Assembly: GCF_022965805.1 (NCBI RefSeq)
Contig: NC_133115.1
Location: 36,943,321 to 37,007,320 of the forward strand
DNA: 64,000 bases
Reading direction: 5' to 3'
Origin: Primulina eburnea
Taxonomy: Eukaryota > Streptophyta > Magnoliopsida > Lamiales > Gesneriaceae
Part shown: positions 22,888-38,413 of the stretch, one piece after another
Layout: every line of letters begins with the position of its first letter
Position numbering within the stretch: position 1 is the stretch's first letter
The notes under the pieces: model-generated
Database searches by the model: none
Seen by the model: the letters and a program-made list of their open reading frames with translations, nothing else
What the model was told of the DNA's origin: nothing
Program-made: the position numbers and the translations under genes

Positions 22888-25800
22888 CTTAATGTCTATC
22901 GATCGATCAATGTATAGCAGAGAGTACAAAGACTAGAGTGGAGTGGAATCAGAACTGGGAGAGAGAGAGAGAGAAGAGAGTGGAGGATAAAGCGAAAAAC
23001 TTCAGAGGGAAAAGACAGAGCAAGCGTTGTTTTTTCCTTCAGGATTTGCTGTTTGTTTTACTTTTTCTCACTACCAAACCTTGTTACCTTACTTATACTT
23101 ACCAAGCCCAAATCAATACAAGTACGCAAATATAATTTGTTTTTCTACTGTTTTTTCATACAAAAATAGTCGATTTTAAATTTCATTTTCATGGGAAAAA
23201 ACAAGTTTGTTTAAGATAATAAATATTTGTAATTATTGAATACATATGTAGTAAATCTTTTTTTAAAAAAATTACTTAATACCCCAAATTCTTGTCAAAC
23301 CGACAAGTAATGTCGGTATTCGTTCAAAAGCCCGTCTGTTTTGTCCAATCAAAATACTTGTCGTGTTTTACTTATGATATGTGGAAAATGAAGACGTATT
23401 AATTAATATGTTATAATGGAATGTTCCGCCATTGAAATGCCTCATATCTCGTATATAAAATTTTGTGATTTTCATAACATTTAATAAATAAATATTGTCG
23501 CAAAAAAAAAAACATGATTTCATTGAATGGAAGGGGGCTCTGTTTGTGATTAAATTCCCGGGGGTCCACTGCTCATCTTCCGACAATATTATTAAAGTAA
23601 GGTTACACTTTTTAATCGGTGGAATTGGATTGGGCTTTCACGATCCACGAGGCCGGGTCATAGTGCTGTCAAAAGTTGGACTTTTTGCATCTTGAATTCA
23701 CACCAAGAAGAAAATGCTATAGATCAAATGATGTAATATGATATTTTTATATATATACAAATATTTTGTTTGAAATACTTGTAAATTTTGTTAACATTCC
23801 AATTACATAGAGAGTTAATTATTTAGGTCCAAATAAACATAATCATCATCCTAAAAAAAAAATCCTAAATTGAAAAAAAAAATTATGATCAAATAAATGT
23901 TCACACTTAAGTCTAATGTTTTTTTTTTTTTCCAAATACAAATCTTATGCACAAATTAGCAAACGAACCAATCCGTACGTAGTTGAACACCTCATATGTA
24001 AATAACTGCTTTATCAATCTCAAATATGTATGTTATTTTGTTTTTCATACAAATTAAAATATAATTGGAAAAGTTAATGTCTAAATAACGAATACATTAA
24101 CAATAGTATCACGTGGTAAGTGAGATACGGTATGTAAGGTCTGACCGATCTACACGGCGGAATCGATCGATTTTGAAGTATGCCAAATATTGTTATGATG
24201 ATGACGGAAGAATCATAGCACAAGCTAGCGTACTCCAAACTTTTATATAGGATATTGGATCGAGTAATAGATGAGTTGCAAGTGTAATTCCTTAATTTGC
24301 AATACATAATATTGTATTAAAGCAGCGGTACTATTTATACTTTGCAAAGGTTAATTACCCAATTGGTGTGTCACTCGCAATGACTTGAGTTCGAGTCTTC
24401 CCTCCTCCTAATGTACGTAATCTTGACTGGTAGGTGCATACGGCTTCTTAATTTCGATCAGTGAGTTTTTGCGTTAATGTTGGTGGTTCTGATGGAGACA
24501 TGATATATCTCTTGCTAAGTAATTAAGGTGTATGGCAAGCTATGGAGTGAGACTAGGCACGTACGGGGGGTGGGAGAAATTTCAATTATCTAGGGTGCAT
24601 GATTATTTAATAACATAAGTCCGCTAAAAAATAATAACTAATCTTACAAATGTCCACAATCTTTAGAGTATTGTTCTTATGTAACATCTCATTAGCAAGT
24701 ACTGAGAGTATTATATATTTAATTGCTAAATTAAATGCATGTTTTACAAAAATCAATGCGCACCAGTTGCATTAATTGGTAGGACTCGACTCATCCACGT
24801 ACGTTCTCACGTGAATCTAATGTACACACAAATTAATGCAACCTGGATTTTCATAAATTTACGTGATAGATATAAAAGTCTCCATATTATAAACATGGAG
24901 AAATTAAATATATTTTTATTTTTTTTAGCAGCATTCAAACATTGTATTATATGTTTTTCAAAAAAAAGGGGGAAAAAAAATAAAGATGAGACAGAAAAAG
25001 TGTACGTGCTCACAAAAATAATCTAAATTTTCCTTATTCTTCAAATCCAAAAGAACTCAAATTTATTAATTAATTCCATTGGTTCAATTCCATCAACTAC
25101 TCTTTCCTATTCAAACGCCGAGCCTGGAAAAAACCTGGAAATCCCAGTACTGGTGGCGAACGTGATGTTCCCAGAACTCGGGTCTTCGATCGACGTATCA
25201 GCAGGGAGGAGCCATATGCTCTTTTACTGGTTCACTTTTTTTAAAAAAAATATATAGGTAAATTTGTATAATTTTGAAATAATATGATATTAGTTCGGAT
25301 AAATTAAATCAAAATATTAAAAAATTCCAGCTTGAGTAAATATATATTTGTGGTTCCGCCACTATATATCAGCAAGGGTGACCCTCATCAGCCGACGGTC
25401 ATCCACGAACCTCGGTATTCACACGACACGCGATGGTCGATCTCACGGAACACGGGTGTCATGCTCTTCCTCTGCTTCAGCCGCCATAGGAATCCGGATG
25501 AGATATAATGTCGTCGTACACTGGGGCAGAGAGTGATAAAAGAAGGCCTAGTGGGCCTTTTTATCCCATAGGCTTTTGGGTAGGGCTGTATTATTATCTT
25601 CAGCCCAAAAACACAGTCCATTGTTGGACCCACTTAATATTAGATTTTGGAAAGAAAAATGACAAAATGCAAAGATATACATGAAATCCCATGTGACGGT
25701 ATGAAAGCAGTGGATATTGAAAAAAATTAAAGAGCGAATGCAATTCATATTAATATCAAATGAATAGGAAAAATTATTGATGGAACTTCTTTTATGCTCC

Positions 25801-28230
25801 AACTCATCTACGTTTAATGGATGATGTAATTAATCTCTTGAACTAATGATAAATTTTGTAAAACAGCCGGCACGTAAGCGTTAGGCCCATCTTTCAAACA
25901 CTGCAGGCTGCAGTGTACATTTATTATTCACTTTGATTTTTTAAAAAATTGTATATAAAAACGAGAAGTGGATGTGGTGAAGCTAGCTATATATAATTGT
26001 CCTTTAAAATGTGTCCTTCACCATCCCTATCCGCCTGCTTCCGACATTGACCACCCCATTTCAGAGACATTATTGTTTTAGGCCCCACGGGGAAAAGTGA
26101 TCTGCATTCAGAAATTAAACATGGCTTTAAATCTAGTCTTGTTAAATCCTTGATTCCTTTAGACATCATTAATCTCCTTAATAAATTAGCTCGAGAGGAA
26201 GATAGGGAATTGAAGCAAAGAGGGAATTTTATTCTATTAGAATAGAGTTTGAATTACAATCGTATGCTTATAACTAGTCTTATTTGTTTTATTTTTTCGT
26301 TGTTATTTCTGTGAAACGAGTGTATTCGATTCATATATAAAGTGGTAAATAATACTTGTAACATAAAAATAATTTTTTTTAATGAATCAGGTTGAGTCAA
26401 AGATTTGTCTCAACAAATTGACATACGAGATAATTTTAATGAAGTTTTTCCTTTGTTATATCAATATGATTGGGTCTCTCTCTAAATAATTGGGCACATG
26501 GAAAGCCTAAGATTTAAAGCACTTGAATTAAAGCTTCTATCATTTTAATGAATTGGATGTGAGAAGTAAACAGTAATAGGTAACTAGGATTTCGAAATTC
26601 GACATGTTTTAGCACTGGACTAAGTAGTAAAATATATTATTATCGGGAAGCAATTAGGAACAGGAAGAGGACGGAGAGGATCGAATCGCTCGCATTCCTT
26701 ATTTCTAATTGCAGGAATAATTAATTCATGAATTTCTACGGGTATTAGCAGCAAATTTTTTTTTTTTTAAAAAATAGTAAATATGCTCTAAATTGGTACG
26801 CGGTCACGATGTCCTGTCTAGGTCAAAGTACGTACTTACGTTTTTATATTCACCTCTAGGGAATATACATATATATTAATAATCCGACGTTCCCGATTGG
26901 ACATGACCTGTAGCGATAATGGGCAACAACGAGTTAGCACCGAAGCCGGCATCCAACCGGCCATTCACTAAATTAAATGTATTCTCAAATGCATTGTTTT
27001 GGGACAAATAAAACCTCGTTCAACTTCACGTGCAAACTTATTTATTAGTTGACTCATTTAATTATGTGATGAGATGAATCATTATATATAACACCCAGTC
27101 AACTCATTTGGGTTTCGTTTAAAGAAATATATACTAGTATACAACAATTTTATTTATTTTTTTTTTATTAACGACAATCGCTAACAAATAATGCACATAA
27201 CACCATGAAACACGCACTTTTTTTTTTCAAAAAAATATATGAATGCAGATCGCGAAATTTGAATGAACAATATAATATCAGACTTGGGTAGATCACGTCA
27301 AGATTCATACACCATGCACTTATCAAACCCTTGTACGTCGTTAAAGAAAAAAAGTGGTTTGTTTATTCGAATTAGACGGCTACCTTTTACTCTGTTCTTT
27401 AGTTTTAAATACAGAAAGTACACAGCTAATATTCGAATAGTAATCCAAATCGGGAATCTGAGTGTTGTATGATGCTTCTTTGAAAATTTGACCTGAATTT
27501 GTCATATCATTCTTAGAATGTGGTTCAAAAGACAACATGATAACAGAGAGGAGAAATATCTGTCTCTGCGAATTATCTTATTCCAGACAATTGTTATATA
27601 ATATTCAAAGGTTGATCATTTAGTTTGTTTCATCTCCAAAACAATTGCTTTTAACTTGTTCAAAAAGAAGAAGAGGTTTTTATTGTTTTTTACCTAGTCA
27701 TCATACTTTTAGGATTTTTATTTTGGGATATGTCGTAATTTAAGGAGAAATCATTGAGATAATATTTTTTATTTTATTTAAAAAAAAAACAGATTAGATT
27801 CAATTCAGTTATTCGAAACATTGTAAAGAACACATTGTCCAATACAAAGACGGCCAACATATTTTATTCTCTTATAACGGGGACTTTCGTATTTATTTTG
27901 TTGTATTATTTATATAATTATAGTTATAATCAGTATATATTTGTTGTTTTTTATTTACAACGCCACCACAAATAATAATAATAACACAAAAATTTGTTTG
28001 AAACGATCTCATATATCAATTTTGTTGATCGAATCTTTTATTGGATCATCAATGAAAAATTATTACTTTTTATTGTGAATATCGATAGATTTGACCCGTC
28101 TCATAAATAAAAATTCGTGATATCGTCTTACGAGAGACTTAATCTAATAATATATTGAAAAAGTTTTTTTTTTTTTAAAGCCCACTTTTCTTGATTTAAT
28201 CATTTTAGACGAGGAATCCCCCCTCGATCC
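22888..28230. other. Long intergenic region (5.3 kb)
   Basis: No intact gene. It holds the DUF642 promoter and a GA microsatellite at its left, two GC-richer open patches (about 25115-25230 and 25370-25540, see findings), and a diverged MITE at 27988-28146. Short A, T and TA runs are scattered throughout. A GGCCTAGTGGGCC palindrome-like patch lies near 25543. Confidence 0.4.
27988..28146. mobile_element. MITE copy 1 (diverged)
   Basis: About 155 bases whose two ends are inverted relatives (GAAACGATCTCAT near the left, ATCGTCTTACGAGAG at the right). The interior phrases ATTACTTTTTATTGTGAATATCG and TTGACCCGTCTCATA are shared with the element at 61951-62130. No open reading frame. It has the structure of a non-autonomous inverted-repeat element. 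Confidence 0.7.
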
Positions 28231-28238
28231 TATAAATC
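28231..28238 (+). promoter_or_regulatory. TATA box of GA2ox
   Basis: TATAAATC after a C-rich stretch (CCCCCCTCGATCC), about 240 bases upstream of the chosen ATG. A transcript starting near 28262 would carry a leader of about 210 bases. Confidence 0.5.
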
Positions 28239-28472
28239 TCCTTGCTTACGCACAATGCCAGATGTCTCTCTATAGTTTCGTACGCCTTTTTCTGTGCTCT
28301 AATCTATTTCATGCATCATAATTCACAAATTTTCCCATTTACAGATATATATATATCCACCCCAACATCAAACTACACATCCCAATTACATTCACACATA
28401 TTCCCCTCTGGCTATCGTCTCTCTCTGTTTAAACCCTCTTTTCAGCAAACCAATTCGATCGACTACCTAACC

Positions 28473-29661
<1,189 letters not shown>

Positions 29662-32600
29662 CTAGTCGCGTTGTACGGCAAATTAAATGGTAAACAGCCT
29701 CTCATAAACTCTAATCCCAAGAACAGGTTGAGTAGATCAATTAAGGTTGGGTAAGGTGGAAAATATCAGCTAGCTAGCTAGCTAGGTTTGTTCAGTAATT
29801 AATCCCTTTGTTTACTCACTTAATCAGGCAACTACTATATTATACCTTCGCAAATATTATCGATCTGTACGTACTTGAAGCCTTGGATGTGGTGCAGTGG
29901 GGCATTAATCTTTCATTTTTGACTCTGCGCGCCAGCAGTACTATTTTTTCACGAAAGATAATACATATTATTATTATTTATGTTGACAAACATTGTAATA
30001 GTAAAGAAAATCTGAATTATTACAGCAGGTTTTGTTGACTCTGAGTATAAAACTCGGATGAATACTTGTAGAAGCATATTATTATATAATAAAATGACGG
30101 GCCGGTGACCATCTCCAAAAAGTAAGCGATCTGGCTGCGTACGTGAATTATTCAAAGTCGTACCAAGCTGGCTAGCGATACATACATAATTTCATAGTCT
30201 TGAATTGAAAAAGTATAGCTACCAATAAATAACTAATTAATGACGGCCGTTCATTGGGTTTTCTTTCTTTGAATTTGAATACTTTGGAAAACGACGTCCA
30301 AGATTCCTACAAATCATTTACACCAAACATACATAGTTTAGCCGTTCGACGGGTACCCGATTCCCATCTCCATCCTTTTCTTTCAACATTCTCCACGTCA
30401 TTTTTACGGGGAATTGGTGGGTCTCGATCCCACTAGGTCAAATCCCTAGTTGCCACGTTAACAATTCTATATTCCAGGTTTATTAATTTTTTAGAAAAAA
30501 AATATTGCAGCAATCGTAATAAACTACTACATACAGTTCCACTATATATATTTTTTCTCGATTTGAATATTGCCAAACATGGACGGAATCATTAAATTCA
30601 TTTATAGGTTATCATTATTTGGCTTATAAAAGTACACTACAACTAGAGCAAATGTCCTTTGAATTTTTTTTAACAGTAAATGAATTTATAATTTTTTATT
30701 TGGCTAGCTACGAGGTTATACGGGATTGGAGGATGGGGGTCACTGACCTTGAGCCCCTCAAAATTATGAATTGTCATATTTGTTTATCCAGATTTAGTTC
30801 TTTAATTTCACTGTAATACGATTGAGACATGGTATAATTTATAGTATTAATTTGAAAAATATTCGCATGCATGTCTAATATTATATTCAAAGAAAAAAAA
30901 TTGAAAGAAGTGAGTGAAAGTTCTTTCTTTTAAGACTTTATTTATGGAAACTTATTGTGGCTCACAATTAAGGTACTGTTTTTTTTTTAACGTACTTGTA
31001 ATAATGTACATTATGATAACATATAATTGGTTTGCAACCTGCAATAAATTTGATGTAGTCCCACCAAAAAATTATTATCTCACAGACCATATATGTAAGC
31101 CTAAGCATATTTGCTCTCTATCTACTAAAGAAACGCACATTGTACCACAACAGTGTCACGTGAGTCAACGACACAACTTAAAAAAAATGATTTAAACTAT
31201 AAAAAATACAATAATTTGACAACACAAATTATCAAAAAATTACAAAGAGACAAATATACAAGAATAAAAACATAATTTTTTTAAAAATTTTTTATCACTA
31301 TTATTATTTCATTTAACAGGTGGAGCAGAGCATATAATAGCATGGCATGTGAGTCAAATAATTTAGATTACAAAAATGGGTGTGGAACGAAGAATGAAGA
31401 TTACAAATTCAAATGTGCCATATATTCATAGGAAATCGTGGTCATGAAATAATTAAATGCTTGTTGGCAATTTATAAAGGTTAAAGATTATTTTGAACAG
31501 TAGTGATTGAAATAGTAAACCCTGCGTACGTACCAATGACATTTTCAACTCACGCCCTACCTCTCCATCTTTATTAAAATAATCCATTTATTGAAATTGA
31601 ACTCTCCCTCATTGTTCCGATTTCTGAAATAGTAGAGTTCCAAATTTGTATCTTAGAATCGAACATTGAATAATAGCTGATAAATTTTACATTTGCATTT
31701 TCGAAAATTGGCTTATTCATTGTTGTGACAGTTGATAATTGTTGCAATTGAATGATTCGAAATCTATTGTATTTTTTACTCTAGTTGTTACTGCCAGTGG
31801 AATTTTTTATTGTTCCATTATTTAGTTTATTGATTGATATTCATGGCCGACATTGTCGGTAGTTGTAGGTTTCTTAATGGGATTTATTTGATTTCGATTC
31901 CTGATAGTTCTACATTGATCGAGATCTTCCAGAATCTAGGAGAAAAATGTCATGCCATAAATCTTGAAATGACGAAGTTGCAATTGCGATTATATATCGT
32001 ACCAAATGAAGCGATCTGCAGGAAGGTGATCTCGACGTCATATGTAGTAGTAAGCCCCTAGACACGTTGAATGTGACCTTGTTTTCCAGAGGCCGGATTA
32101 AAACTACGTAGTGATGAGCTGGCTCATAATTAGTGGAATATTACATTTAGCTTATAAGTCAAGTAATGAAGTGTTATGCATATGAAGTTATATATATGTG
32201 AAAACGTGTACCTCAGCTCAAAATATTCTCCAATATTATTTTGCTTCATGATCTCAGTGGAAATGCATGCAAGTGATATACAATCATTCATGCATGTTAT
32301 GTATCCAATCCATTACTTGCTCATTATATTATTTCACATTATAAAGTTAATCTGGTACTCGACTAGTCTCTGTTAGTTCTTGATTTAGAACGTTGTATCC
32401 TGAAATTGACTATAAACATACAAAATTTGAATTTTTTTAGAAAAATTCATCAAACCACATAATTATCACATTTATCAACGCAGTCGAAGTTGACATTTTT
32501 TCCCCACAGCCACGGACGGTCCTAGTGTCGTTATTTTTTGAAAAACAATCACACTTTGTGTTTTCTATTGTGAAATAAAAATGGGCAACTCTCACGAAAA

Positions 32601-33652
32601 AATGTTCATGCACTATTTGATTCACACAATTTTTTTTTGCACTTCTTACCTTGCATATCTTTTTATAAATGAAAAATGGCACAAAAGATTAAAATTATGA
32701 TATTAATATATTATATTTGAACACAACTGTTTTAGATTTGATACAAAAATAAGATTTTTTATTCTTCACTTGTTTGAGTACTTAAATATCATATATTAAT
32801 TAATAATAGATCTGAAAAAATTGATATATACTCAAATATTATAAATAAGTATTATATTTCAATATTTTGTATCAATTTTAAGACAAGAAAAAAATATTGG
32901 CCAATGGATTGCATAAATATCTTTTTGGAGAATGACCACAAATAAAAATATTCTTGTGGGGATTTATTGATATTTTTCGAATAGTTGAAAATTCATTATA
33001 GGATGTCTGTCTGAAGTTTGAGAAATTTGTGAGACAGCGCTTTGACTTTTGCGCAGATCCACCCCCAACATGCTTTATTACTTATTATACGTAATCATCA
33101 TTGATTTATATCATTAATTTAATTAAACATGATTAAATTTGTCATAAATCAATAGAATGTCGAGCTCAAATGCGTATGGTCTAGCGTAGCTAGCTAATTC
33201 AATTGGTGAATACACCAATTAAAGAAATATATTAATCTTGTTTACATGCCAAGAATTTATGGTTGAATTATATATTCATGGCTTACAATTTATTTCTTTT
33301 AACACATTCACTTTTATCATCCTTCTATAGATAGGAAATTAGTATGATTTAGTTATTATAAGTTTCATATCGACCCATTGACTATTCAATTATTATAATA
33401 ATAATAAATAAGTCTGATTCGATGTTTACTGAATTCTATCAACATTTAAAACAGATTTCAATAACGTTGACTATAATTATTTCATTCCCATAATCATATA
33501 GTTATATATATCAAAACCCTTTCTCATGCTGAACCATTAGAATCTCAAAAAATCAACGTTCACTATAAATTTAGATTTTTATGTAAATGTTTTATTTACG
33601 AATAATCATGCATGTTGATTATCATTTGATTGCAGAAGAATAAAATTGAAAA
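29662..33652. other. Intergenic between GA2ox and OSC (4 kb)
   Basis: AT-rich with no gene supported. A plus-strand frame at 31834-32061 (75 codons) has no similarity that I can recall. The OSC promoter and 5' UTR lie at the right edge. No transposon termini recognised. Confidence 0.4.
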
Positions 33653-36600
33653 ATGTGGAGGCTCAAGATTGCTGAAGGCCACGGCCCGTATTTGTATAGC
33701 ACCAATAATTTTGTAGGCAGGCAAATCTGGGAGTATGATCCTAATGGGGGAACTCCGGAAGAGCTCGAAGAATTTCAAAAGGCTCGTGACGAATTCGCTG
33801 AGAACAGAAAGAAGGGGTTTCATTCATGCGCTGATTTGTTCATGAGGATGCAGGTATATTTATGTATGTATGTATTTATGTCAGTTGGATTGGCCCCGAA
33901 CACTCGTGTACATAAAATATTGACTTCCAAGAAATAATATCGAATTTTATCCAACAGCTTAAAAAGGAAAGTGGGATTGACCTGATGAGTATACCACCTG
34001 TTCGAGTAGGAAAAAATGAGGAAATTACGTATGAAAAAGCAACCATTGCTGTGAAGAAAGCTCTGAGGTTGAATCGGGCCGTGCAAGCAAGCGACGGCCA
34101 CTGGCCGGCTGAAAATGCTGGCCCTATGTTTTTCACTCCTCCCCTCGTAAGCAGCCATAATTTACCTTCACTAAATTCAAATGGAAACGGGGAACTTAAC
34201 TTTTTAACATGTATTTTTCCGTCACATTAGATTATTGCTTTATACATAAGTGGAGCAATCAACACGCACTTGACACCTGAGCACAAAAAGGAGATGATCC
34301 GCTACATCTACAATCATCAGGTATCTTCGCCCCGAATCAAGATCCTTGTTAATTATTATTGCATGCACTTCATAAATTTTGGTGCTTGTTACATAAAGAA
34401 CGAGGATGGCGGATGGGGATTTTACATTGAAGGACACAGCACAATGATAGGATCGGCACTTTGTTACGTCGCTATACGTCTACTGGGAGAAGGAGCTGAC
34501 AGTGGAAATGGTGCAGTGGCGAGGGCTCGTAAGTGGATCCTCGATAATGGTGGCGCCACGGGAATTCCTTCCTGGGGGAAGACATACCTTTCGGTAACAA
34601 GAAATCCCAATAAGCCTATAATAACAAACGAACAATCGGAGAAGGAACAAAAAAGATGAACATAATCCCAACTTTTTTGCTTGTATCAGGTCCTTGGAGT
34701 GTACGACTGGGATGGCTGCAACCCGCTCCCAGCTGAGTTCTGGCTTTTCCCTTCAATATTTCCTTATCATCCAGGTAAATTAGAGCGGACTCATGTGTCG
34801 TTTTATCAGAAAAATCTGTTCTTCTGTAATCTAACAAGCACGTGTTCTTCAATAAAATGCAGCAAAAATGTGGTGTTATTGTCGCACAACGTATATGCCC
34901 ATGTCATATTTATACGGTAGAAAGTACCACGGACCACTCACGGACCTGGTAATGTCCATCAGGCAAGAGATTCACATTAAGCCATATGATCAGATAAACT
35001 GGAACCATGCACGCCATGATTGTTGTAAGGTGGGGGATTAGACTGCATAAGTTAAGAAGATCTGAAATTTCCTTTTAAAATTGAAAGGGTTACCTTATAA
35101 AATTTCTACTTTTCAACGCAGGAAGATGTTTACTACCCTCACACCTTCGTACAAGATCTGCTTTGGGATACCCTAAATTATTTTACCGAGCCGGTAATGA
35201 GGCGATGGCCATTGAACAAGATTAGACAAAAGGCTCTGGATAAGACCATCAAATATATGAGATATGGATCAGAGGAGAGCCGTTATATAACCATTGGATG
35301 TGTAGAAAAAGTAATATTTTCGATCACTTGAACAAAATTTTCCCTAGTTTCCTTCTTAAATATTCAATGGATTTCATGGAAGAACAGGGTGTTTATTACA
35401 TGCATATACATATGAATGGGTTGCCTTGATCCAGAGTTTGCAAATGATGTGCTGGTGGGCGCACGATCCCAATTGCGATGAATTTAAGCATCACTTGGCC
35501 AGGGTTCCAGATTACCTTTGGCTTGCAGAAGATGGAATGAAAATGCAAGTAGGGAAAATACATACCAAATATCAATTAAACTTTTCTTGTAGGAGTAAAA
35601 CATAACAGTGAAGGATTTTTATTTTGTTGATTACACTAGAGTTTCGGAAGTCAAATATGGGACTGTACTCTAGCCACTCAAGCAGTAATTGCAACTGGCA
35701 TGGTGGAGGAATTCGGAGATTGTCTTAAGAAGGCTCAGTTCTACATTAAAGAGTCTCAGGTTCGTCTCAAGAAACCAAAGATGAAACGTGATAAAATATT
35801 GCCTAAAGGTTTTTTTTTTTCAAGTCCTGGATTTAATCTCATTTGTGAATCATGTAGATAAAAGAAAATCCAAAAGGTGATTTTAAAGCCATGTATCGGC
35901 ATTTTACTAAAGGGGCATGGGCTTTCTCTGATCAAGATCAGGGATGGGTTGTATCAGACTGCACAGCCGAAGCGCTAAAGGTGTGTCCAAATATTCTTTT
36001 TTGTTAGCATGATCAGGAATATAAAAGCTGACCCGAATTTGATATTTTTACTCTAAGCAGTGTCTGCTTTTGCTGTCACAAATGCCAACAGAAATTTCAG
36101 GAGAAAAACCTGACGTTGAGCGACTATATGAAGCTGTGAACGTGATTCTTTATTTACAAGTATGAATTCTTGTCATACACGAATGAATTTGTGCACTCAA
36201 ATCTTGGTGATTAGTACAACTGAGCTCTGTTTTATTTGCCCAGAGTCCTTTGACCGGTGGATTTGCTATCTGGGAACCCCCAGTTCCACAGCCATATTTG
36301 CAGGTAAGCATTTTCAAAAAAAAAAAACTCATGATATTCAGGTGCAAACCAAAAGACCTCAAAAAGGGAGGACTTGTAGAAATGACAGAATTTACGATTG
36401 TGTGACAGGGTAACATTTTTTTTCCCTGGTTTCGTGCAGGTTTTGAATCCTTCTGAACTCTTTGCTGATATAGTCGTTGAGCAAGAGTAAGTTCTTATCC
36501 CTAGTTTAATTCCGTTTTTCTTTGACTTTTTTTTTGGTATTTATATGATTACTCCTAATGTAGGCATGTGGAGTGCACTGCTTCCATTATCCACGCTCTT

Positions 36601-37550
36601 GTATCATTCAAGCGCCTGCATCCAGGCCACCGGGAGAAAGAAATAGAGTTCTCCGTGTCAAAGGCATTGCACTTTCTTGAAGAAAGACAGTGGCCTGATG
36701 GCTCATGGTGAGGCTTTTTCCCTTTTTTTCATTTTCTGTCGACATTTGTTCTCAGAAACATTAGTCTTGGGATGTCAAGAATCTAACACCAAATACAAAT
36801 CACAGGTATGGCTACTGGGGAATTTGCTTTCTGTATGGCACTTTCTTTGTGTCGGGAGGATTAGCTGCCGCGGGAAAGACATATGAAAACAGCAAATCAC
36901 TTCGTAACGGTGTAAACTTTTTCCTGTCAACACAAAATGAAGAAGGTGGATGGGGGGAGAACCTTGAGTCCTGCCCAAACATGGTAATTATTACAATCGT
37001 TTCACATATTTTTAGTGCTCATTTCCGATTTCTCCAAGGAATAAGTTAATTTTTTTTGTACAGAAATACACACCATTAGAAGGAAACCGCACAAATTTGG
37101 TGCAGACATCGTGGGCAATGCTTGGTCTCATGTATGGTGGGCAGGTATAGACTCCTGGTTTCCTAGATGTCACCCGATTCAAAGGGAAACAGGGGGACTA
37201 TTTTAAACCAAAATTGTACAAATACCTGCATATGGTTGACTAGTGATTATAATAAACCAGGCGGAGAGGGATCCCACGCCCCTTCACAAAGCAGCAAAGT
37301 TGCTAATCAACGCACAGATGGAAGATGGAGATTTCCCTCAACAGGTAATTGACTTGATATCTCTATAACTTCCGGTTTTTTAAAAACAAAACATAATAGT
37401 GAAGTTTATATATGATAATAAAAAATACAGGAAATCACTGGAGTTTACATGAAGAATTGTATGCTGCATTACGCCCAATACAGAAACATTTTTCCACTAT
37501 GGGCACTCGGGGAGTATCGTAAACGTGTGTGGCCATCCCAAAGCCTGTAA
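33653..37550 (+). CDS. Oxidosqualene cyclase, amyrin synthase type
   Basis: Eighteen exons with GT-AG borders join into an intact 761-aa OSC: 33653-33853, 33958-34146, 34231-34320, 34399-34593, 34690-34774, 34863-35029, 35122-35310, 35435-35548, 35640-35759, 35858-35980, 36061-36159, 36244-36303, 36440-36486, 36564-36707, 36806-36983, 37064-37144, 37261-37344 and 37431-37550. OSCs cyclise 2,3-oxidosqualene at the ER membrane. The protonating motif DCTAE is at 484-488. MWCYCR (256-261), with Trp257, is typical of amyrin synthases; lupeol synthases have Leu there. Several QW motifs are present. The run [20 protein letters not shown] resembles the asterid mixed alpha/beta-amyrin synthases (olive OEA, Catharanthus AS) more than strict beta-amyrin synthases, which read [18 protein letters not shown]. 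Product specificity is inferred and untested. Confidence 0.94.
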
Positions 37551-37770
37551 ATAAAATACACAGGGTCCAAGATTTGTTGTGAAATCCACGCCCAGCAGAA
37601 AGACAGCCAAAGATGTATTCCATAGATTTTATGGATCCAATGTTCTATATACATGTGCATACAATTCATCCACAAGGATGCAATGTAAGCATGTGTAAAC
37701 ATCGATGTGTATACCAATAAGCATATTCGAGTGCACGTGAGCCACTACATTTACCAATCTATATCTATAT

Positions 37771-38381
37771 AAATATACAGATTGAATTGTGAATTTACTC
37801 TATTGTCCTTATTCTTATTATTATCTATTAATTACAATTATGCATTTACTCTTTTGTCCTTATCCTTATTATTTATTTACTATTACTAAACTTTTAAATT
37901 CAATCCTTATTATTAATTATTAATTACAATTATGCATTACTCTTTTGTACTTATCCTTATTATTTATTTACTACTAAACTTTTAATCCTTATCCTTATTA
38001 TTTATTTTACTAATTACTCAACTTTTAAATTCAATAGCCGAGATTAAAATTTGTTTTGTGAAAAAAACATTACAAATATACAGATTGAATTGTGAATTTA
38101 CTCTATTGTCCTTATTTTTATTATTATCTATTAATTACAATTATGCATTTACTCTTTTGTCCTTATCCTTATTATTTATTTACTATTACTAAACTTTTAA
38201 ATTCAATCCTTGTTATTAATTATTAATTACAATTATGCATTTACTCTTTTGTCCTTATCCTTATTATTTATTTACCACTAAACTTTTAATCCTTATCTTT
38301 ATTATTTATTTTACTAATTACTCAACTTTTAAATTCAATAGCCGAGATTAAAATTTGTTTTGTGAAAAAAACATTACAAAT
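37771..38381. repeat. 303-bp tandem duplication
   Basis: Bases 37771-38073 are repeated at 38074-38381 with only a few differences. Both begin AAATATACAGATTGAATTG and end with TTTTGTGAAAAAAACATTACAAAT. Within each unit, phrases such as ACTCTTTTGTCCTTATCCTTATT recur with a period of about 90-120 bases, so the unit itself has a repeated origin. No coding potential. Confidence 0.88.
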
Positions 38382-38413
38382 AATCTTTATCTATCTATAT
38401 CTATCTATACTAA

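Noticed and set aside
24345..24500. tRNA-like SINE head with a B-box-like GAGTTCGAGTC
   Set aside because: The A box is poor, and I see no clear poly-A or T tail or target duplication. It is too weak to call.
31834..32061. Plus-strand frame of 75 codons in the GA2ox-OSC gap
   Set aside because: I looked for a Copia gag/pre-integrase match and saw none; nothing else supports expression.
33653..37550. Triterpene biosynthetic gene cluster with OSC plus P450
   Set aside because: The only P450 here is CYP710A, a primary-metabolism sterol desaturase 20 kb away with LARP6, DUF642 and GA2ox in between. No acyltransferase, glycosyltransferase or CYP716-type gene adjoins the OSC.
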